Shown here in pieces: positions 24,407 through 37,300 of a stretch of DNA of 64,000 bases. The notes under the pieces are model-generated. The model ran no database searches. It was not told the origin of the DNA and saw only the letters and a program-made list of their open reading frames with translations. The stretch spans positions 1,032,120 through 1,096,119 of the forward strand of contig VXAI01000115.1 of assembly GCA_013399305.1 (NCBI GenBank), read 5' to 3'. Positions within the stretch are counted from its first letter, which is position 1. Every line of letters begins with the position of its first letter. Both the position numbers and the translations under genes were made by a program. Origin of the DNA: Rostratula benghalensis. Its lineage: Eukaryota; Chordata; Aves; Charadriiformes; Rostratulidae.

Positions 24407-26449
24407 GAGTCAGTATCTATGGTCTGCTATCAGATTGTCTCTTAACCAAAATGTGTCCAGTATCAAACGTTGCTCTAATCCCAGTCACCTCTCTTGCACC
24501 CTGTACCTTGATGTTTGTACTCACCATTTCTGGCGTTTCACTAAATTTCCTACCCACACAGTAACAGTCATGTCCATATCACATGAATATGTGAAATTTC
24601 AGGAAAAATCATGTCAAATATCCAGCCACTTAACCAGCTGAAGATCTATGATTTGTAAAGGGCCATTCAGTAATAAAATGAAAAAGAACCTCCAGCAATA
24701 TAAATATATATGCAAAATGACCAGTCATCTTTAATGCAACAGCTGCTGAGGAAACACAGGATTTCCTTGACTTAAAATACCTGAAGTGTTTCCATCAGGT
24801 GAAAAACAGTTTCTGAAAAATCTCTGTATTTTGCTTTGTTTCACTGCATTAACCCCAACATAGTGAACAGAACCAGGAACATTTGAGTTGCTTGTCTTTT
24901 TATTTTTATTTTTAAAAAAAAATTCCTGTGCACGCCGTGAACGAAAAACCGACCCATTTCTCTTGGCCACACAGCCATTTCATTCACAATTCCCCATTCC
25001 CATCAACATAGCATCAGGGCTATGGCATGCCTTAAGAAAACAGAGCTTCAGCAGCAGGCTGCCATTACTCTCGCAAGCCTTGCCAGGTTCAGAAAAAATC
25101 CAGGGAGCCGCTGAGGCCATTCACCTGAACCCTGCTGCTCACAAATCACCTCGGGGCTCTGCCAGCACCTCTGCCTTCTGCAAGAGCAAAAATCAGCACA
25201 GCTAAAAGTATTTGTAAATACAGCACGCCAGGTGGTTTGCCCAAATGAGGTCCACAGGCTGTTGGCTGCTTGTAAAACACATCTTTTCCTTTTTGTTTCT
25301 AGATATGAAGATGAAAAAAAACCCAACAAAAAAAAAAAACCCCAACACTTTTTTTTCCCAAGACTACTTTCTCATGTAAGTGGGGCATCCCTCAGGGCAG
25401 CCCCACTATTAACATGAAATCAGAAGTAACACCTGAAATTGTCACTTCAGCTCCCAGTGACATCCTGTGATCACACATGGACTCCCAGTAAAAATACTCC
25501 ACAGGATTCTCCTTCCCCGGCTGATCTGTGATCCACCAAGAGCACACCCTCAGCCATAAACAGCAAATCTGAGTTTCGCCAGGACCAAATGCAGTTGTCC
25601 AGTACAGCCGAGTTCCACTCTGCAAAGACTTCAGATAAACACTGAAAAAAAGGGAAGGGAGTTGGCATTATTTCATCTTATGGTATTTTATCCCTGAGTT
25701 GGTCTGATCACCCACCAGGTCTGAGCCCAGGAGGTTGAAGATTGGTTAGATCAGTGTATGTGCCCATTCCCATCCTCAGACCATCCTGGCTTCTCATTCA
25801 AGAGTCAAAGCTTGTGAGTGTTTCAGCGAATTGATAACCAGAGGACAACTTTCACCTGCCTAGATCAACCATGGTACAAGTTTTGCATGTTATTTTCTTT
25901 CCCGTTATCATTACAAAAGGGAAAAAAACACCACCAAAACCTGAGTTGTTTGTGTGTCTACGTGGACACAGGGATCCTCTCCAGGCTGTCTGTGTGGTCA
26001 CAGCTCGGCTTCACTGTTATTATTTACTAGTGGTGTAATCTCTTTCACAGAGACACGATACAATAACAAATGTTGAGAAACCTTAAATTAAGCAAATAAC
26101 ACATTCCAGGCAGAAAAGCAGTCACCATATACTAAGTTATCCATCGGCTTTTTATACCCACTGGCTTGCTATGACTGTCACATTTTTGTAGTGTACTGGC
26201 CACAGAAAAAATAAAAATAAAAAATTGAGAAAATGTTTCAGCACCGATTTTTAGAGTATCATCTATTATCTTGTTGTTAACTCTCAACTTGCTGTTTCAA
26301 ACTGCATATACGCATAAACCTGATTTCTCTGACTTCATCTAAAAGTGCAATCTAAGGCTCATACAATTCAAATAATTGTGTGGTTCCATTAATTTCTATG
26401 GGGAAACTAAGAGTTTACTGAGCTGCTAATTAACCACAGGGCACAGAAG
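24407..26449. other. Non-coding stretch, nothing recognised
   Basis: No gene or interspersed repeat is recognised. Short mixed A/C and T runs occur at about 25312-25358. Open frames of up to 105 codons (24888-25205, +) have no domain. Confidence 0.5.
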
Positions 26450-26600
26450 AACAAGGAAAGTGCTGAAGAGGAGAAGGATGGGCAGGGGCTTGGAGAGTCT
26501 TCCACGTGAGAAAACACAGAGCAGACTCAGCCTGGGCAGCGTGAAGAAAGAGATGACAAAGGAGCTGAGTAAAATCTTGTATTGTAAGGAAAAGTTGATT
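26450..26600 (+). mobile_element. Old CR1/L3-like LINE fragment
   Basis: The segment 'aggggcttggagagtcttcca', then 'cgtgagaaaacacagagcagact', 'agcctgggcagcgtgaagaa' and 'gctgagtaaaatcttgtattg' follows the order of the CR1-type ORF2 block that encodes a GLE...YEERLR..LGLFSLEKRR..GDMI..YKI-like peptide. It is very diverged, lies on the plus strand, and has no open frame. It may instead be chance similarity in purine-rich sequence; the match is weaker than for 11150-12030. Confidence 0.42.
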
Positions 26601-28105
26601 AGCTAATGACTTTCACAGTTGCTTATCACACAAGAACTAAGGTCCATTTGGTGAAAAGTTATCAGTCGACAGGTCTGAAATAAACCAAAGCATTATCTTT
26701 TCCCAGAAAACATAATTATAATCATGAATCTGAATGCTATAGGATGTGGTACTGGCCAAAAATTCACGTGGGTTCAAAAAGGGTGATAAAAAGTTTCTCA
26801 GAAAGAAGTCCATTACTGACCACCGAGCCATGCATGCCACTCAGCTGAGGAAACTCCCAAATTGCTGTTAGAAGCTAAGGGGATATACCACAGGGAAGGA
26901 TTGCTTTAAAAACCTCCTCCATTTTAGACTTGTTCCCTGAGCACCCCACACAGGTCACCGTTAGAAACGAGCTACTCATTGAAATGTGTTTCTGTAGGAA
27001 AATCCCTCCTGGTTCTGCATTATACTCAGAAGCTGAACTACTCTCAAGGCAATGGTGCCAGAAGCAAAGCAACAGCAGTGCCTGGTGTATGCATGTATTA
27101 CGCATTTGCATTTTAAAAGCAGCACGTTTGCCACATCTGAAGTGTTCTTACTTCCCTCAAGTAATTCGGGATTGCCTTTGAGGAAGGTGTCAGGCAAAGA
27201 GGTGGAAGAATAAAAAACCCAAACAGACTTCGTGTGTGGATATCTTGGCACGATCTACTTGGCAGAGCCTTCCTCCCTACTCCCTCCCTGCAGTGCAGAA
27301 TCAGTCCTTTCCCATCCTGTTCAAGGAGGTTGGCCAGACTTTGTACTCCTCCCAATTCCTGCTGGATGCACCGAATGTCCCCTGGACTGCATGGAGAGGA
27401 CAGCTGCTGAGCACCTAAGACAGCCACCTTCACCCCCACTCCTCCCCCAGAAATACGGGCTGTCTCGCCCAGCCCCAGGTCCCCTCCAGGAAGGATAACA
27501 TTTCCACAGAGGGAAAAACATCTAGTTTTCCTTTCTCTTCTGCAAAATACCAGGCACAGGAAGAGTTACATCCACTTCTCCCTGGCTGGGGAATAGCCAT
27601 GCCCAGAGCATCCTGCTCGAGGACAGGTCTGCAGGTGCTACCAGCATCTTTGGTTATTATGAAGTGCCAGCCCCGAGCAGGGAAACACCAACTTCGTTCC
27701 TGACAGGGTGTGCGTAGGTGTCTGTGCCAAATCCACAAGTTAATTAAAAACTGTATTTTCTACAGGAAAACAACACGGCCGGCATAATAGAGCTATAATT
27801 ATATCCAGGTTTCCACTGGCAACTTGTTAATTTAATCTTATTCTGTTTCTTAAAGGAGAGCAGGGCTGCTGTCACACCCTCTTTCCTTCCCGCTGCTGCA
27901 ATTTCTCCAGCAATATTCCCACCAAAATGTCAATACATGTGTGTCCCTGCTCTAAAAGGGTATTGGCATAGTATCGGGTGACATGCACCATCCTGAAAAG
28001 AAGCTTCTCTGCCCGCATAGCAAATCACTACCTGTAATTACCTACATCATTTTATATAGAGCATCAAAAATGAAAATATGATAAGTCTCTACTCAGCCTT
28101 GCTCT

Positions 28106-28119
28106 GTCACCATAGCAAC
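28106..28119 (+). promoter_or_regulatory. RFX X-box-like motif
   Basis: GTCACCATAGCAAC matches the RFX-factor X-box consensus GTNRCC-N(0-3)-RGYAAC in both half-sites with a 2-base spacer. RFX factors activate ciliary and other genes in vertebrates. No promoter or first exon is recognised nearby, so this is a motif match only; it could act as a distal enhancer site or be chance. Confidence 0.35.
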
Positions 28120-30671
28120 TGGACACTTTCTCTTCCCCCCCCTCCCTCTCCGTTTTCCCAAGGGACAAAGAAAACCGCTGGAGATTTCACAAATCGGCAT
28201 AGATTAAGCACAAATAGTTTGCCAAATGTGTTTGTTCACTGACATCTCTTATTTTGGTAATTGCGTGCATTGTGCTCGCTAAAAGTGAGCTGCTGTAAAC
28301 ACAGCTGCCTCCTTTCTGCCCTGCACCTTCCCTGCAAAAACAGCCCCCCACCTCCACCTCCCCCCCGTGTGCCCAGGCAAACTCCCTCAAGCCAAGTTGT
28401 TATTTTTTTCTTCTGTTTAGCCATTATTTTCCTGTTTACATGTGCATGGATGAACGGAGGGGGCACTCAGTTTGACTTCTCTTGTACTGCTGAGTCCAAA
28501 ATTACTCTGGCAAGCAACAGGTTGAAGCAAATACCTACGTGCTGTAGACAGCCCTTTCAGAAGGGCCATGCTAAAGATGGTCCTGGTTTCGTGACCCAGG
28601 GAAGTTGAATCTTTGATGGCAGAACTAGTGGCTTCCAAGCACCACCTCGGCTGCAGGAGGTGCATGGACCAGGGCTGGCATAAGCCCTCTCTAAGGAGAG
28701 ACGCCGAGTGCTGCTTCCCACCCACTTTCAGTTGCTTATGCCTTTGCCAGACTTTCACTGATCTGGCTTCAATGCCCCGTGCCAGGTCTCTGTCCTACGC
28801 TGGCAGAGTGGTTTCGTTTGGTTTTTTTGTCAGAAGCCCCTATTAAAAGGATTCTTCTACTCCTGAAAATGAGGCCGGGGAAAATACACTCTCTGTGTGT
28901 ATCAAAACCAGGAAACCAGCATCTTCCTAATTTTCACACATTCCAGGGTTGAAAAGAGGAAGAGCGGGACACATGTAGTTGCGTGACAAAGATGTACCTC
29001 TTTCTGTTCCTGTTCCCACTGAGTTTGAGTAATCAAATCCCCCCAATCACCTCCATCCTCATGTGCTGAAGAGCAATACCCATATTGATGGAAATTCCCA
29101 CCTCCACCACAGCTGTGACACCGGGAGGGAAGCCCTAGCAAAAGGGGTCCTGCTGACCTGCAGCACCCATCCCTTCCAACACTAGGAGCTACATGGCCCT
29201 CATGCCCACACCTCCCCACTGCAGATAGCCACGGAGCTGCTGGAGACAAGCACAGAAAACAAGACCCTCATCCCACAGGCAGCGTGTGGGCGACACAACC
29301 AACCGCCCATGAAACAGCTCCAAATGAATGAGGCTTCTCACTGGTTTCAATGCAAATGAAGACAAAGTGCTGCAAATGCGGTGATGACCTCTCATGCCAG
29401 CTGTCAGGAGGCCATGTGGAACTTGACATCGAGGATAAGAGACTTACTGGCACCCTGCACCAGAGATGTCCACTTGCCCCAGTAGTCACTAGACATTGTT
29501 CTCGCAGATGTACCAGGCGCTCTCCCATTTCGGGTCATAATGAGCTGCAGATGTGGCAGGCGTTTCAGATTCTAAGTCTGCAGCGATGAGACACTCTATA
29601 TAGATGCTTCTGCCTCATTTTTAGTTGCTAATTTTTAATAATGACAATTTAACTTCATTGTGAGCTTCATATACTGTAACGGCCAATTCAGAAATCATCC
29701 TAAAGGGCTCTGATTGCTTAACAAATCTCGCAAATAGCTTTCCAGCATTTTTTTCTAAAGTGTGTGCTCTGAAATTTCAGTGTCACTTTGATAGTTCTCT
29801 GGAGGGAAGTAATAAATAATTAGGAGGCACCAGACTTTGGAGATACTGAGCCAATGCTTCAATTAGAAGCATCCCCATCTCACTTTTAAAGAACTTCAAA
29901 ATCAGCATGAAAAAAAAGCTGATATTATACAGAATATATTTACACACATCAAAGCATAAGTCACAGGCAAAAGCTTAATTAAGCTGAAATTCAGGCTGAT
30001 CAATTCATTCATACATTTCAGAAGGGAAAAAAACCTTACGTAACTCCAAGAAACTATGATAAATGTTGGAGCATGGCTAAAATCAAATCCCTTCAACATT
30101 GCAGGTTTTACTCCGTCAAAAACCTTCACACTTTTTCCATAACCCTTTCATGTGGTGATGTAATTAGCTCCAATTTTTTGGTTGCTTTTGGCACAGAGCA
30201 GAGCTAAAGCTATTTATATTATCCTGTGGTACCAGCTCCTGCTGTGGTTAACAGTATAGTGAATACCGTATTGGAAACAACCTGAAGTTCCCCACAGAGC
30301 TACAGTTCCTCCATATCAAACTCCAGCACTGACTCTAAACGCTGCTTCCCAGCACAGTTTATTTAACATTAGCCATGAATATATATACAGTCTTAAATGC
30401 TCCTCATTTCAGGGATGGGCTGCAATAGTATAAGCTTCGCAGATACCTGCAACACACTGAGCAAGATTCTTGCAAGTTACGTCTGGCTATCATTGCCTCT
30501 CAGCATTCCTGAAGGCAGATATATTTTCCAAAGCCTGTGTTGCAGTGCTGCAGAGGAACAGTTTGGGTTTCACAGAACCAAGAAGCTGTATTACGTGACA
30601 CCACGTTCTTCCTTATTCTACTCTTAAGTAACTTGCAACCCAATTTTACCTAGTTTTACCTGTTTACCAGT

Positions 30672-30737
30672 TAAAGTAATAACCCTGAAGTTTTCAGTAA
30701 CCTGTAAAGTAATAACCCTGTATGTTTGCAGTAACAT
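30672..30737. repeat. Tandem duplication, 33-base unit x2
   Basis: 'taaagtaataaccctg' occurs at 30672-30687 and again at 30705-30720. Both are followed by a similar 'tttt/tttgcagtaac' segment, giving two adjacent units of 33 bases with a few mismatches. A local duplication without recognised function. Confidence 0.85.
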
Positions 30738-31255
30738 GCTTCACTTAACAAAGGTAAACTCTTAACAGCTATGCACATCATCCTCACAAAGGGCACATTT
30801 GCACACTATTACCCTTCACATATTCAGGCCTTGCACGCGTATTCATTACACACATGTTCTGCAAGTGTATGGAAATTACTCCAGCCCACCAGGAATATCT
30901 GGAGGCAAGGTTTTTGGATTTTTTTAATGTGAAGCTGTACTTAACATCCATATAAAAAACTTTACACAAATGTCTCTGAAGAACAAAATCTTTTCAATTT
31001 CTTTATGATTTGCCCGCTAAGTACAGAAATAACCCATACATTTTGTATTATGAAAAGTTATGGTGTGCAAAGTCTCATGTTAATTAGTTCATTTTGCTTC
31101 CTTTAAGCAGAGAGGAGGGTAGAGACAAGGAGAAGGCACCCAATACAGAAAATTAGTTTCAACTTCAGATTTGGAAGCACAAGCATTCCTCCATAATGCA
31201 GATCATTGCAGCACATTTCCAGGAATAAGTAAAACAAACCAAAGCCAAAGGGGAA

Positions 31256-31266
31256 GGGGGGGGGGG
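31256..31266. repeat. Poly-G run (11)
   Basis: Eleven consecutive G preceded by GGGGAA. A potential sequencing-length error site. Confidence 0.85.
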
Positions 31267-32004
31267 ACAGAATCTAAAATCTAGGTCAGGGGAAGAAAAC
31301 AGGAAAGTATGAAGCACCATTTTCTGCGAGTCTCACAACTTGCTTGTGTGAAGGTCTCATCTCCTGCTACACTCGTGCATATGTGACACTAGCTGCCTCC
31401 ACGCAGCAGAGGGAATGACAGGAATGTTAAACAAAGGGAGCCCAAGTGGCACCTTCCATAAAGCAGGAGAGATGACACCAGGTCTCTACTAAAGAGACCT
31501 CACTTCAGGGAGAACTCACAGCCGGCAGAAAGATTTACTTGTCTCGATAAAAATAAAGGCCAAGGAGAAAAAAAGGGATCCCCAGAAATACTGTGCTCAA
31601 GGTAGAGCCCAAAAACATCAGAAGAGTTTACTGTATTTTTTCATAAACAGACAAGATGTATGAGTGGTTCTTTCTTACACCCCAAATTTTTATGATCCTC
31701 TATTTGCAATCTTCCTTCTGCTGCTCAGCCACCTGGTTTTTCTGTTACAGATGGCTTTGAGATCACAGTTTGTTATCTTATTCAAACATAATTAACAAAC
31801 ACATTTCATTCCCTTACATCAACAGAGATCTGACTCTCTGTGATAGAACAACAAAAATGGAAAACTTCAGCAGACGTAGCTGGTTATTGCTTTCTGTCAT
31901 CCTCTTAGAAATGTCTTCAATACCTCTTTCTATTCTTGCTGTCTTTGGAACAAGTCTTTTCCTATTGTACCAGGGACATAACTCCTACTTAAAGTCACTA
32001 CCAT

Positions 32005-32089
32005 TTTTCTTGTTTTTGAATAGAAAAGCAAATTAACTGATGAATGCATCTGTTATTTCCTTATCTTTTGTGTTAAATTAACCACTATC
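32005..32089. repeat. Diverged repeat, copy A (partner at 33010)
   Basis: About 85 bases sharing 'aaattaactgatgaa' exactly, followed by 'atctgtt...tccttat...aattaa.cactat', with the segment at 33010-33098. The second copy is displaced by about 1010 bases in the same orientation, and identity appears to be about 70-75 percent by eye. The family is not recognised. Confidence 0.7.
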
Positions 32090-32200
32090 ATTCTGAGTGA
32101 CAAAAACTGTCTCTTACCATCTGCCCACTAAAAATCTGATTTAAGAACGCTTATCATAATTCATCAATCTCTATAAATCAAATTATAATTATTATTACTA

Positions 32201-32315
32201 NNNNNNNNNNNNNNNNNNNNNNNNNNNNNNNNNNNNNNNNNNNNNNNNNNNNNNNNNNNNNNNNNNNNNNNNNNNNNNNNNNNNNNNNNNNNNNNNNNNN
32301 NNNNNNNNNNNNNNN
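32201..32315. other. Assembly gap (115 N)
   Basis: A run of 115 undetermined bases preceded by an ATT-rich tract (32181-32200). It lies between the two copies of the diverged repeat. Confidence 0.99.
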
Positions 32316-33009
32316 TTTTGCTTTTCTGTTGGCTCTTCCATGAAGCTCACAGCATCTTATGTGAAGGGAGTACCATGGAAGGAAATTTCTGGACGTTGTA
32401 CCTTCACATTGCATTGCGCCCTGACAAAACCTGAGCAAGTATAAAGTAGAAAGCTGCACAGAAATGCACAAATAACTGGCACTCCATCAGAAACTTTATT
32501 TCTAGCATCTTGACACCTCTTCCTCTTGAAGGCTAACTTGGGAGCTGTGAGAAGCAGGAGGGCAGAGAGTCAAGAGGTGCTCTAGTGCAGGGGTGCTTTC
32601 TGTGACCCCTGGAAGCTGCCCACCAGGATAATTCCCATGAGGCAAGTGGTAGCTTTCACGCCATTCTTGTTCCCAAAACACGTGTAAGTGCAGGTGGAGG
32701 GTGAGACCAGGTAGCAGAGGTACATGCTGGGCACACAGACTGCCCTGTGCCTCTCACCCTCCCCCTCACACCCATTTACTGCTTTTTCACAGGGCATGTG
32801 CGCACACGTTTTCACAGGCCTCAAGTGGGAGCTTGGAATAAGTCCTAGGATGATGACAGCCCCATTCTTCCCTTAGAAAACTAGCTGGGGCTCCACTCTG
32901 AGGCTCAAGGCAGGGGCTGGCATAGCATTGGGGTGGGCAGCATGGACAGTTCATATCACACACTTCCAGCCCGACACTGAATGATCCCAAACTCCTCTGC
33001 TGACAAGCA

Positions 33010-33098
33010 TTTCTTTGCCTCTTCCATGAATACAAAACCAAATTAACTGATGAAGATATCTGTTCTATCCTTATTGCTTATGCTCAATTAATCACTAT
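33010..33098. repeat. Diverged repeat, copy B (partner at 32005)
   Basis: The second copy of the segment described at 32005-32089, with the same orientation and exact sharing of 'aaattaactgatgaa' at 33040-33054. Similarity stops on the right after 'cactat', giving a shared right edge. Confidence 0.7.
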
Positions 33099-33950
33099 GT
33101 GTTCCCCCCTTTTCTGGCTACACCTAGAGTGAGGTCAGTTATGAGAGCCTTGATCATCCACAGCACTTAATTTTTGCTGTGCCTGTCTCTAGCCAGCTCT
33201 CCCTGAGCCAGTGCCTTGGCACCCTCCTGGGGACAACTCACTCTAGGGAGCAGCCCCCTAAAGTCCAGAGAAGACCAGAAGTATGGCTGCCTCCACCCCA
33301 CACAGCTTTGTAACATTATCCCAATGGATTTTGTATGTTCAATTTGGGCCTTTTGATCTCGCATCATGCCCCAAGTCGTGTAACGTGCATCTTCAGCTTT
33401 ATGAAATAAAACCACCCGTCTGACAGACAGTGAAAAACTCTGAACAGAAAAGAAAAACATAAAAACCCACTCAGGGCTACTGGAGCACCGTCTAGGGCCC
33501 AAAGGAGATTCAGAGTTAAGTACTCGATGGGCTAGATGCACCTAGTCTGCTCTGGATGGAGACTGTCATAAACCAAGCGGGTGCAAACCAAACTGTGCCA
33601 CTTGGTCCTGGGGCTAAGGGTTAGTCCTAGCTCCTGGCTTTCTTGTATGTTAGTCTAGTGAGTCCAGGAGATAAAAGATTCCTTCATTTTGTCTGCCAGT
33701 GAGACAGACATTTAGTATTTCAAAGTACTTTATTCAGCTAGCATCCTTTTTCATACTTCCCAGTAAGCATTGTTCCTTGGTGCTTATCAGGAGTCCCACA
33801 ACAACTCTGGCCTGAATTGTCTTTCTTATTTGACCTCTTCTAATACTCCTTTGTCACTAACATTGAACCTTTAACAATACCAGCTCCTACAAAGCACCTG
33901 CAAAATCTTTTTCTCTACAGCAGACGCATTGGTTAGCAAAGCAGGCCAGC
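33099..33950. other. Non-coding stretch, nothing recognised
   Basis: No gene is recognised. A 124-codon minus-strand frame (33167-33541) has no domain or plausible gene context. Confidence 0.5.
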
Positions 33951-33959
33951 TTTCAACTG

Positions 33960-34060
33960 GGACCTGTCTGTGCCTCAGTTCCCTACATGTGAAAATAATA
34001 ATAATTTAAAAAAAACCCTCAAGCAGCTTTTCTGTTAATACTTCCTTACACACAAAGATT
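33960..34060 (+). repeat. Possible MIR-like SINE relic
   Basis: 'gacctgtctgtgcctcagtt' followed by 'ccctacatgtgaaaataataataat' resembles the MIR core, where 'cctctctgtgcctcagtttcc' is followed by 'tcatctgtaaaatggggataataat'. MIR is an ancient tRNA-derived SINE with decayed relics in all amniotes. Only the core block is recognisable; orientation is plus. Confidence 0.45.
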
Positions 34061-34189
34061 TTGAGAATGGAAGTGTCTGTATCTCTTCCATTTTTCTACA
34101 TTATGATGAGAATCCGTTTGGCAATTGTATCAAAACATGATACAACTTTGTGAGCCTGACTTCACACACACACAGAGCTGTCACCACAT

Positions 34190-34305
34190 AATCCAATGTC
34201 AATGTGTCTCCACTCTTCAGTCCTTCCAGCTGCAAAGTGGATAATCCTACGTCCACAACTCTGTGGGAAGAATTAAGGCTGGTAAAATAGCTCAGTAGCT
34301 CAGAA
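34190..34305 (+). repeat. Possible second MIR-like relic
   Basis: 'cttcagtccttccagctgcaaagtggataatcc', then 'ctctgtgggaagaattaagg', follows the same order of MIR blocks ('cagtttcctcatctgtaaaatggg', then 'tgtgaggattaaatg') but more weakly. It may be chance. Confidence 0.28.
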
Positions 34306-37300
34306 TGAGAATGAGAAGTTTGTGCCAGAATGGTAAGGAACCATTAATAACTGCAGCTATATTACTTTCTCAAATGATGTCTCTACCAGCCTCTGAAGGA
34401 TTCTTATTCAAATTAGGTAAAAAAAATTTCTGCATTATTTCTACAGAAAATAAACTTAATTTCATTTTTTTTCTCAGTTATTTTTCAATCCGTGCCAGAA
34501 TAATTAAAAGCCTTCAGTGTCCAGGATTTGTCTGGTTTTGTTTTCAAATACGCTTTTCTTATCTGTGAAGAGATTTTGCCATCTATTTTCTCAAACTGTA
34601 AGAGATTTACAATAGCTAGGGATTACTGCAAGGTTAGGTGGTTCTTAATTTCTTTGTATCAACCTCTGGTGTCTTTTACAGAATTCTTAAATCTTCCCCT
34701 TCTGTACATGGCAAATTATCAACTGTTACGTTTATTCTTTTTCCTGTTTTATTTGTCCCACACATGCTTTTTTTCATTCCTTTTATAAAAATCTATAAAA
34801 GGACACAATATGTGGAAGAAAGATAACTATGCATTGTATTCCAGAGAACATTTATCTATAATTTAGTAAGTTCATTTCACAATCATAGCATTTGGATCAG
34901 TTTTGTTTCCATCTTGTACAGCAGTCACCATCAAAATATTACTTCCTTCTTGCAAGGGAAAGCTGTTACCATGGTATTCCTATTATTCCTAACACACAGA
35001 CTGAGGGGGAAATTCTTAAACTGCTTAGAAAAGTCCCTTACTTCCCATGCAAAGTTCTGCAGAGGTTGTTGCAACAGGACTTGTGCCTGCTTTGCAGTTT
35101 GAGGGCAAAGGGAGACTGGTCGGTGGCTGGCAGGAGTTTCTCCAGCTGGAGAGACTCCTGCACTCACTACAGTTCCCATCTGTTTCCTTGAATTATGATT
35201 GTTTTTGGGCAAACACCACAAAAATTTAACTGTGGTGTGGCATGAGAAAAGCTTGCCCATATCACGTCCACTCGCATCTGAATTTTAAATGCTCCATTTA
35301 ACATGATCGACAGGCCCTATTACCCAAAAATGGAAAATTTGGAGTGAGAACAGCTACATTTTCCGACTTTTGACTGTGCTGTGGCCTGACTGAAACCCAC
35401 TGTGGAAAAGCATGGAGAAGCATCTGCAGCAAGAAAGACATTAGTGAAAGATGATAGGCTCCTAAAAACATGATTAAGGGACACAATCACAGCCAGAGAG
35501 AAATCCTTGTCCCAGAGGAAGGCAAGAGCACCCAGGGACAGGGTTGGGGTGGCTGACAGGCAGCAGGGATGGTTTGTTTCTCACTTTGAAGGCTACAGCT
35601 GCAGCAGAACTACAAACAATATAAGGGGAAAAAAGCCACAAAACACTGGATGATGTCATTAGATACAGCTCTCCCAGCTGCCAAACCTGACTCTGGGGAG
35701 AGGGGGGCACTTTTTAGTCAGGGATACTCCTGAGGACACCTTTCCTGGTGGAACCTCTTCAAACCACCTCCTCTTGGGCACATGGGTCACATCCCCATGT
35801 ACAGAAGTCTGTCCTGATCTGCTGGGCATAGTGAAGAGCCACATGTCTTTCAGGAGGCTAACTCAACCAGAGACCAAAGATGGATGTCTTCCAGCCATAG
35901 CAATGGCTTGATGAAGAGTTTTGCGTCAGTTAAAACATTTTCTGCCGCTTCCCATATTGAATCAAGTGGAAGTTTGGAATTACATTTTCAAAATAAGAAG
36001 TACTAGGTTTTGCTTTGAAAATGCCAAAAGGGATGTTTCAAACCATGCAGAATTATTACTTTTGTTTTACACTTAGCCAAAATGATTCAGCAAGCAGATT
36101 CAGATGCCCTAAAACTGTATTTCTGGAGAACAACAAGCCAGTAGATTTGCACAGCTCTAGCCTGGTTTTGGTTTCCTGCGGCACTGACTTTGCTGCAGAC
36201 TTCACTTGAATTATCTGCACTTATGCTCTCCTCTCAAACTGAGCTGCCACAGTGTGAAATGGGAGCGTGCAAGTGTCAGGATTAGTGAATGGGATGATAT
36301 TGTTAGCAGTGCAAACAGATTACAGCACTAGCAATATGGTAAAGTGAAGTTTTTGGATGAACTCTTTATTTGACAAATAAGCAGTCTCAGAACCATTAGA
36401 AGGATTCACAACTTCCACTTGAATTTAGAAAATAATTTGATAAATATTTGATATGTGTTACATTGCAAAATATTTCAGAGATCTCCAAGTGCTCTGATTT
36501 ACCACTTTCTTTTAAAACAAAAGGTCTCCCATCTTTTATTTTAATACACTCTTCAGGAATGGCACTTAGCTCTTGCCAAATGTCTCAAAAGATCATTTTG
36601 CATCAATATTGACAGCATCGCCATCCGTTGCTTGTTTCATGTGCGACCTGAACAAGTCTCACAGCCAGAGGCTGTTATCTGGAGTTGGCTGGGGGATACA
36701 ATTATGACCTCCAGCCTGATGGGCAGCATTCCTGGTGTTGCAGCCTTCCCTGTGGTGACAAGGGACTGCTGGCTGTTGCTTTGAAGCCAGTTTTTCCCTT
36801 CCTTCTTGAGGAGCGCAACTGAGCAGCCCAGGAAGCTCCGGGTGCATTAAAAAATAGATGCATCTGGCAGACGTCCACCATGAGTTACTCACTCACTAGC
36901 TGGTGAAGCAGAAGACAAATACTCTCATTTTCTGCCTCCCCCTGGTCTAACCCACCTCTGAAGCCTGTAGCAGCAGCAGCTGCTGCAAACACTCCTTCTT
37001 CTTTCCCTCTCCTCCCACTCCCCCATCCACCTGGAAGCCCAATGTGTTCCTAAAGCACAGTTGAGAAAGGAGACAAGCGTGCTATGGCAAGCTGTTAGTG
37101 GTCATTTTGAAGCAAAGCCTGGCAATATTTCTGTGGTGGGGAGAGCTGGCTGAATAGCTCACCTCTGGGGAGGCAGCAAGGAGAGAGAACCCCAAGGGAT
37201 GGCTGATCTACTGCTGCTTGTCCCCAACAGCCTCCCCAGGCTGTCACAGGCTGCCATACCCACCACCACAGATCCAAGGACAACAAGCTGTAAATTCCTC

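Larger units (their letters stand above)
26601..32004. other. Non-coding stretch with isolated motifs
   Basis: No gene is recognised. It contains an RFX X-box match (28106-28119), a 33-base tandem duplication (30672-30737) and an 11-base G run (31256-31266). Many overlapping frames of 60-115 codons at 26900-29600 reflect locally higher G+C and lack domains. A hydrophobic 88-codon frame at 31770-32036 (+) has no family resemblance. Confidence 0.5.

Noticed and set aside
31770..32036. Hydrophobic 88-codon frame resembling a small membrane protein
   Set aside because: Its 3' part overlaps one copy of the diverged repeat pair and there is no family resemblance. T-rich DNA commonly gives hydrophobic frames.
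34165..34176. Short (CA)n patch
   Set aside because: Too short to be informative as a microsatellite.
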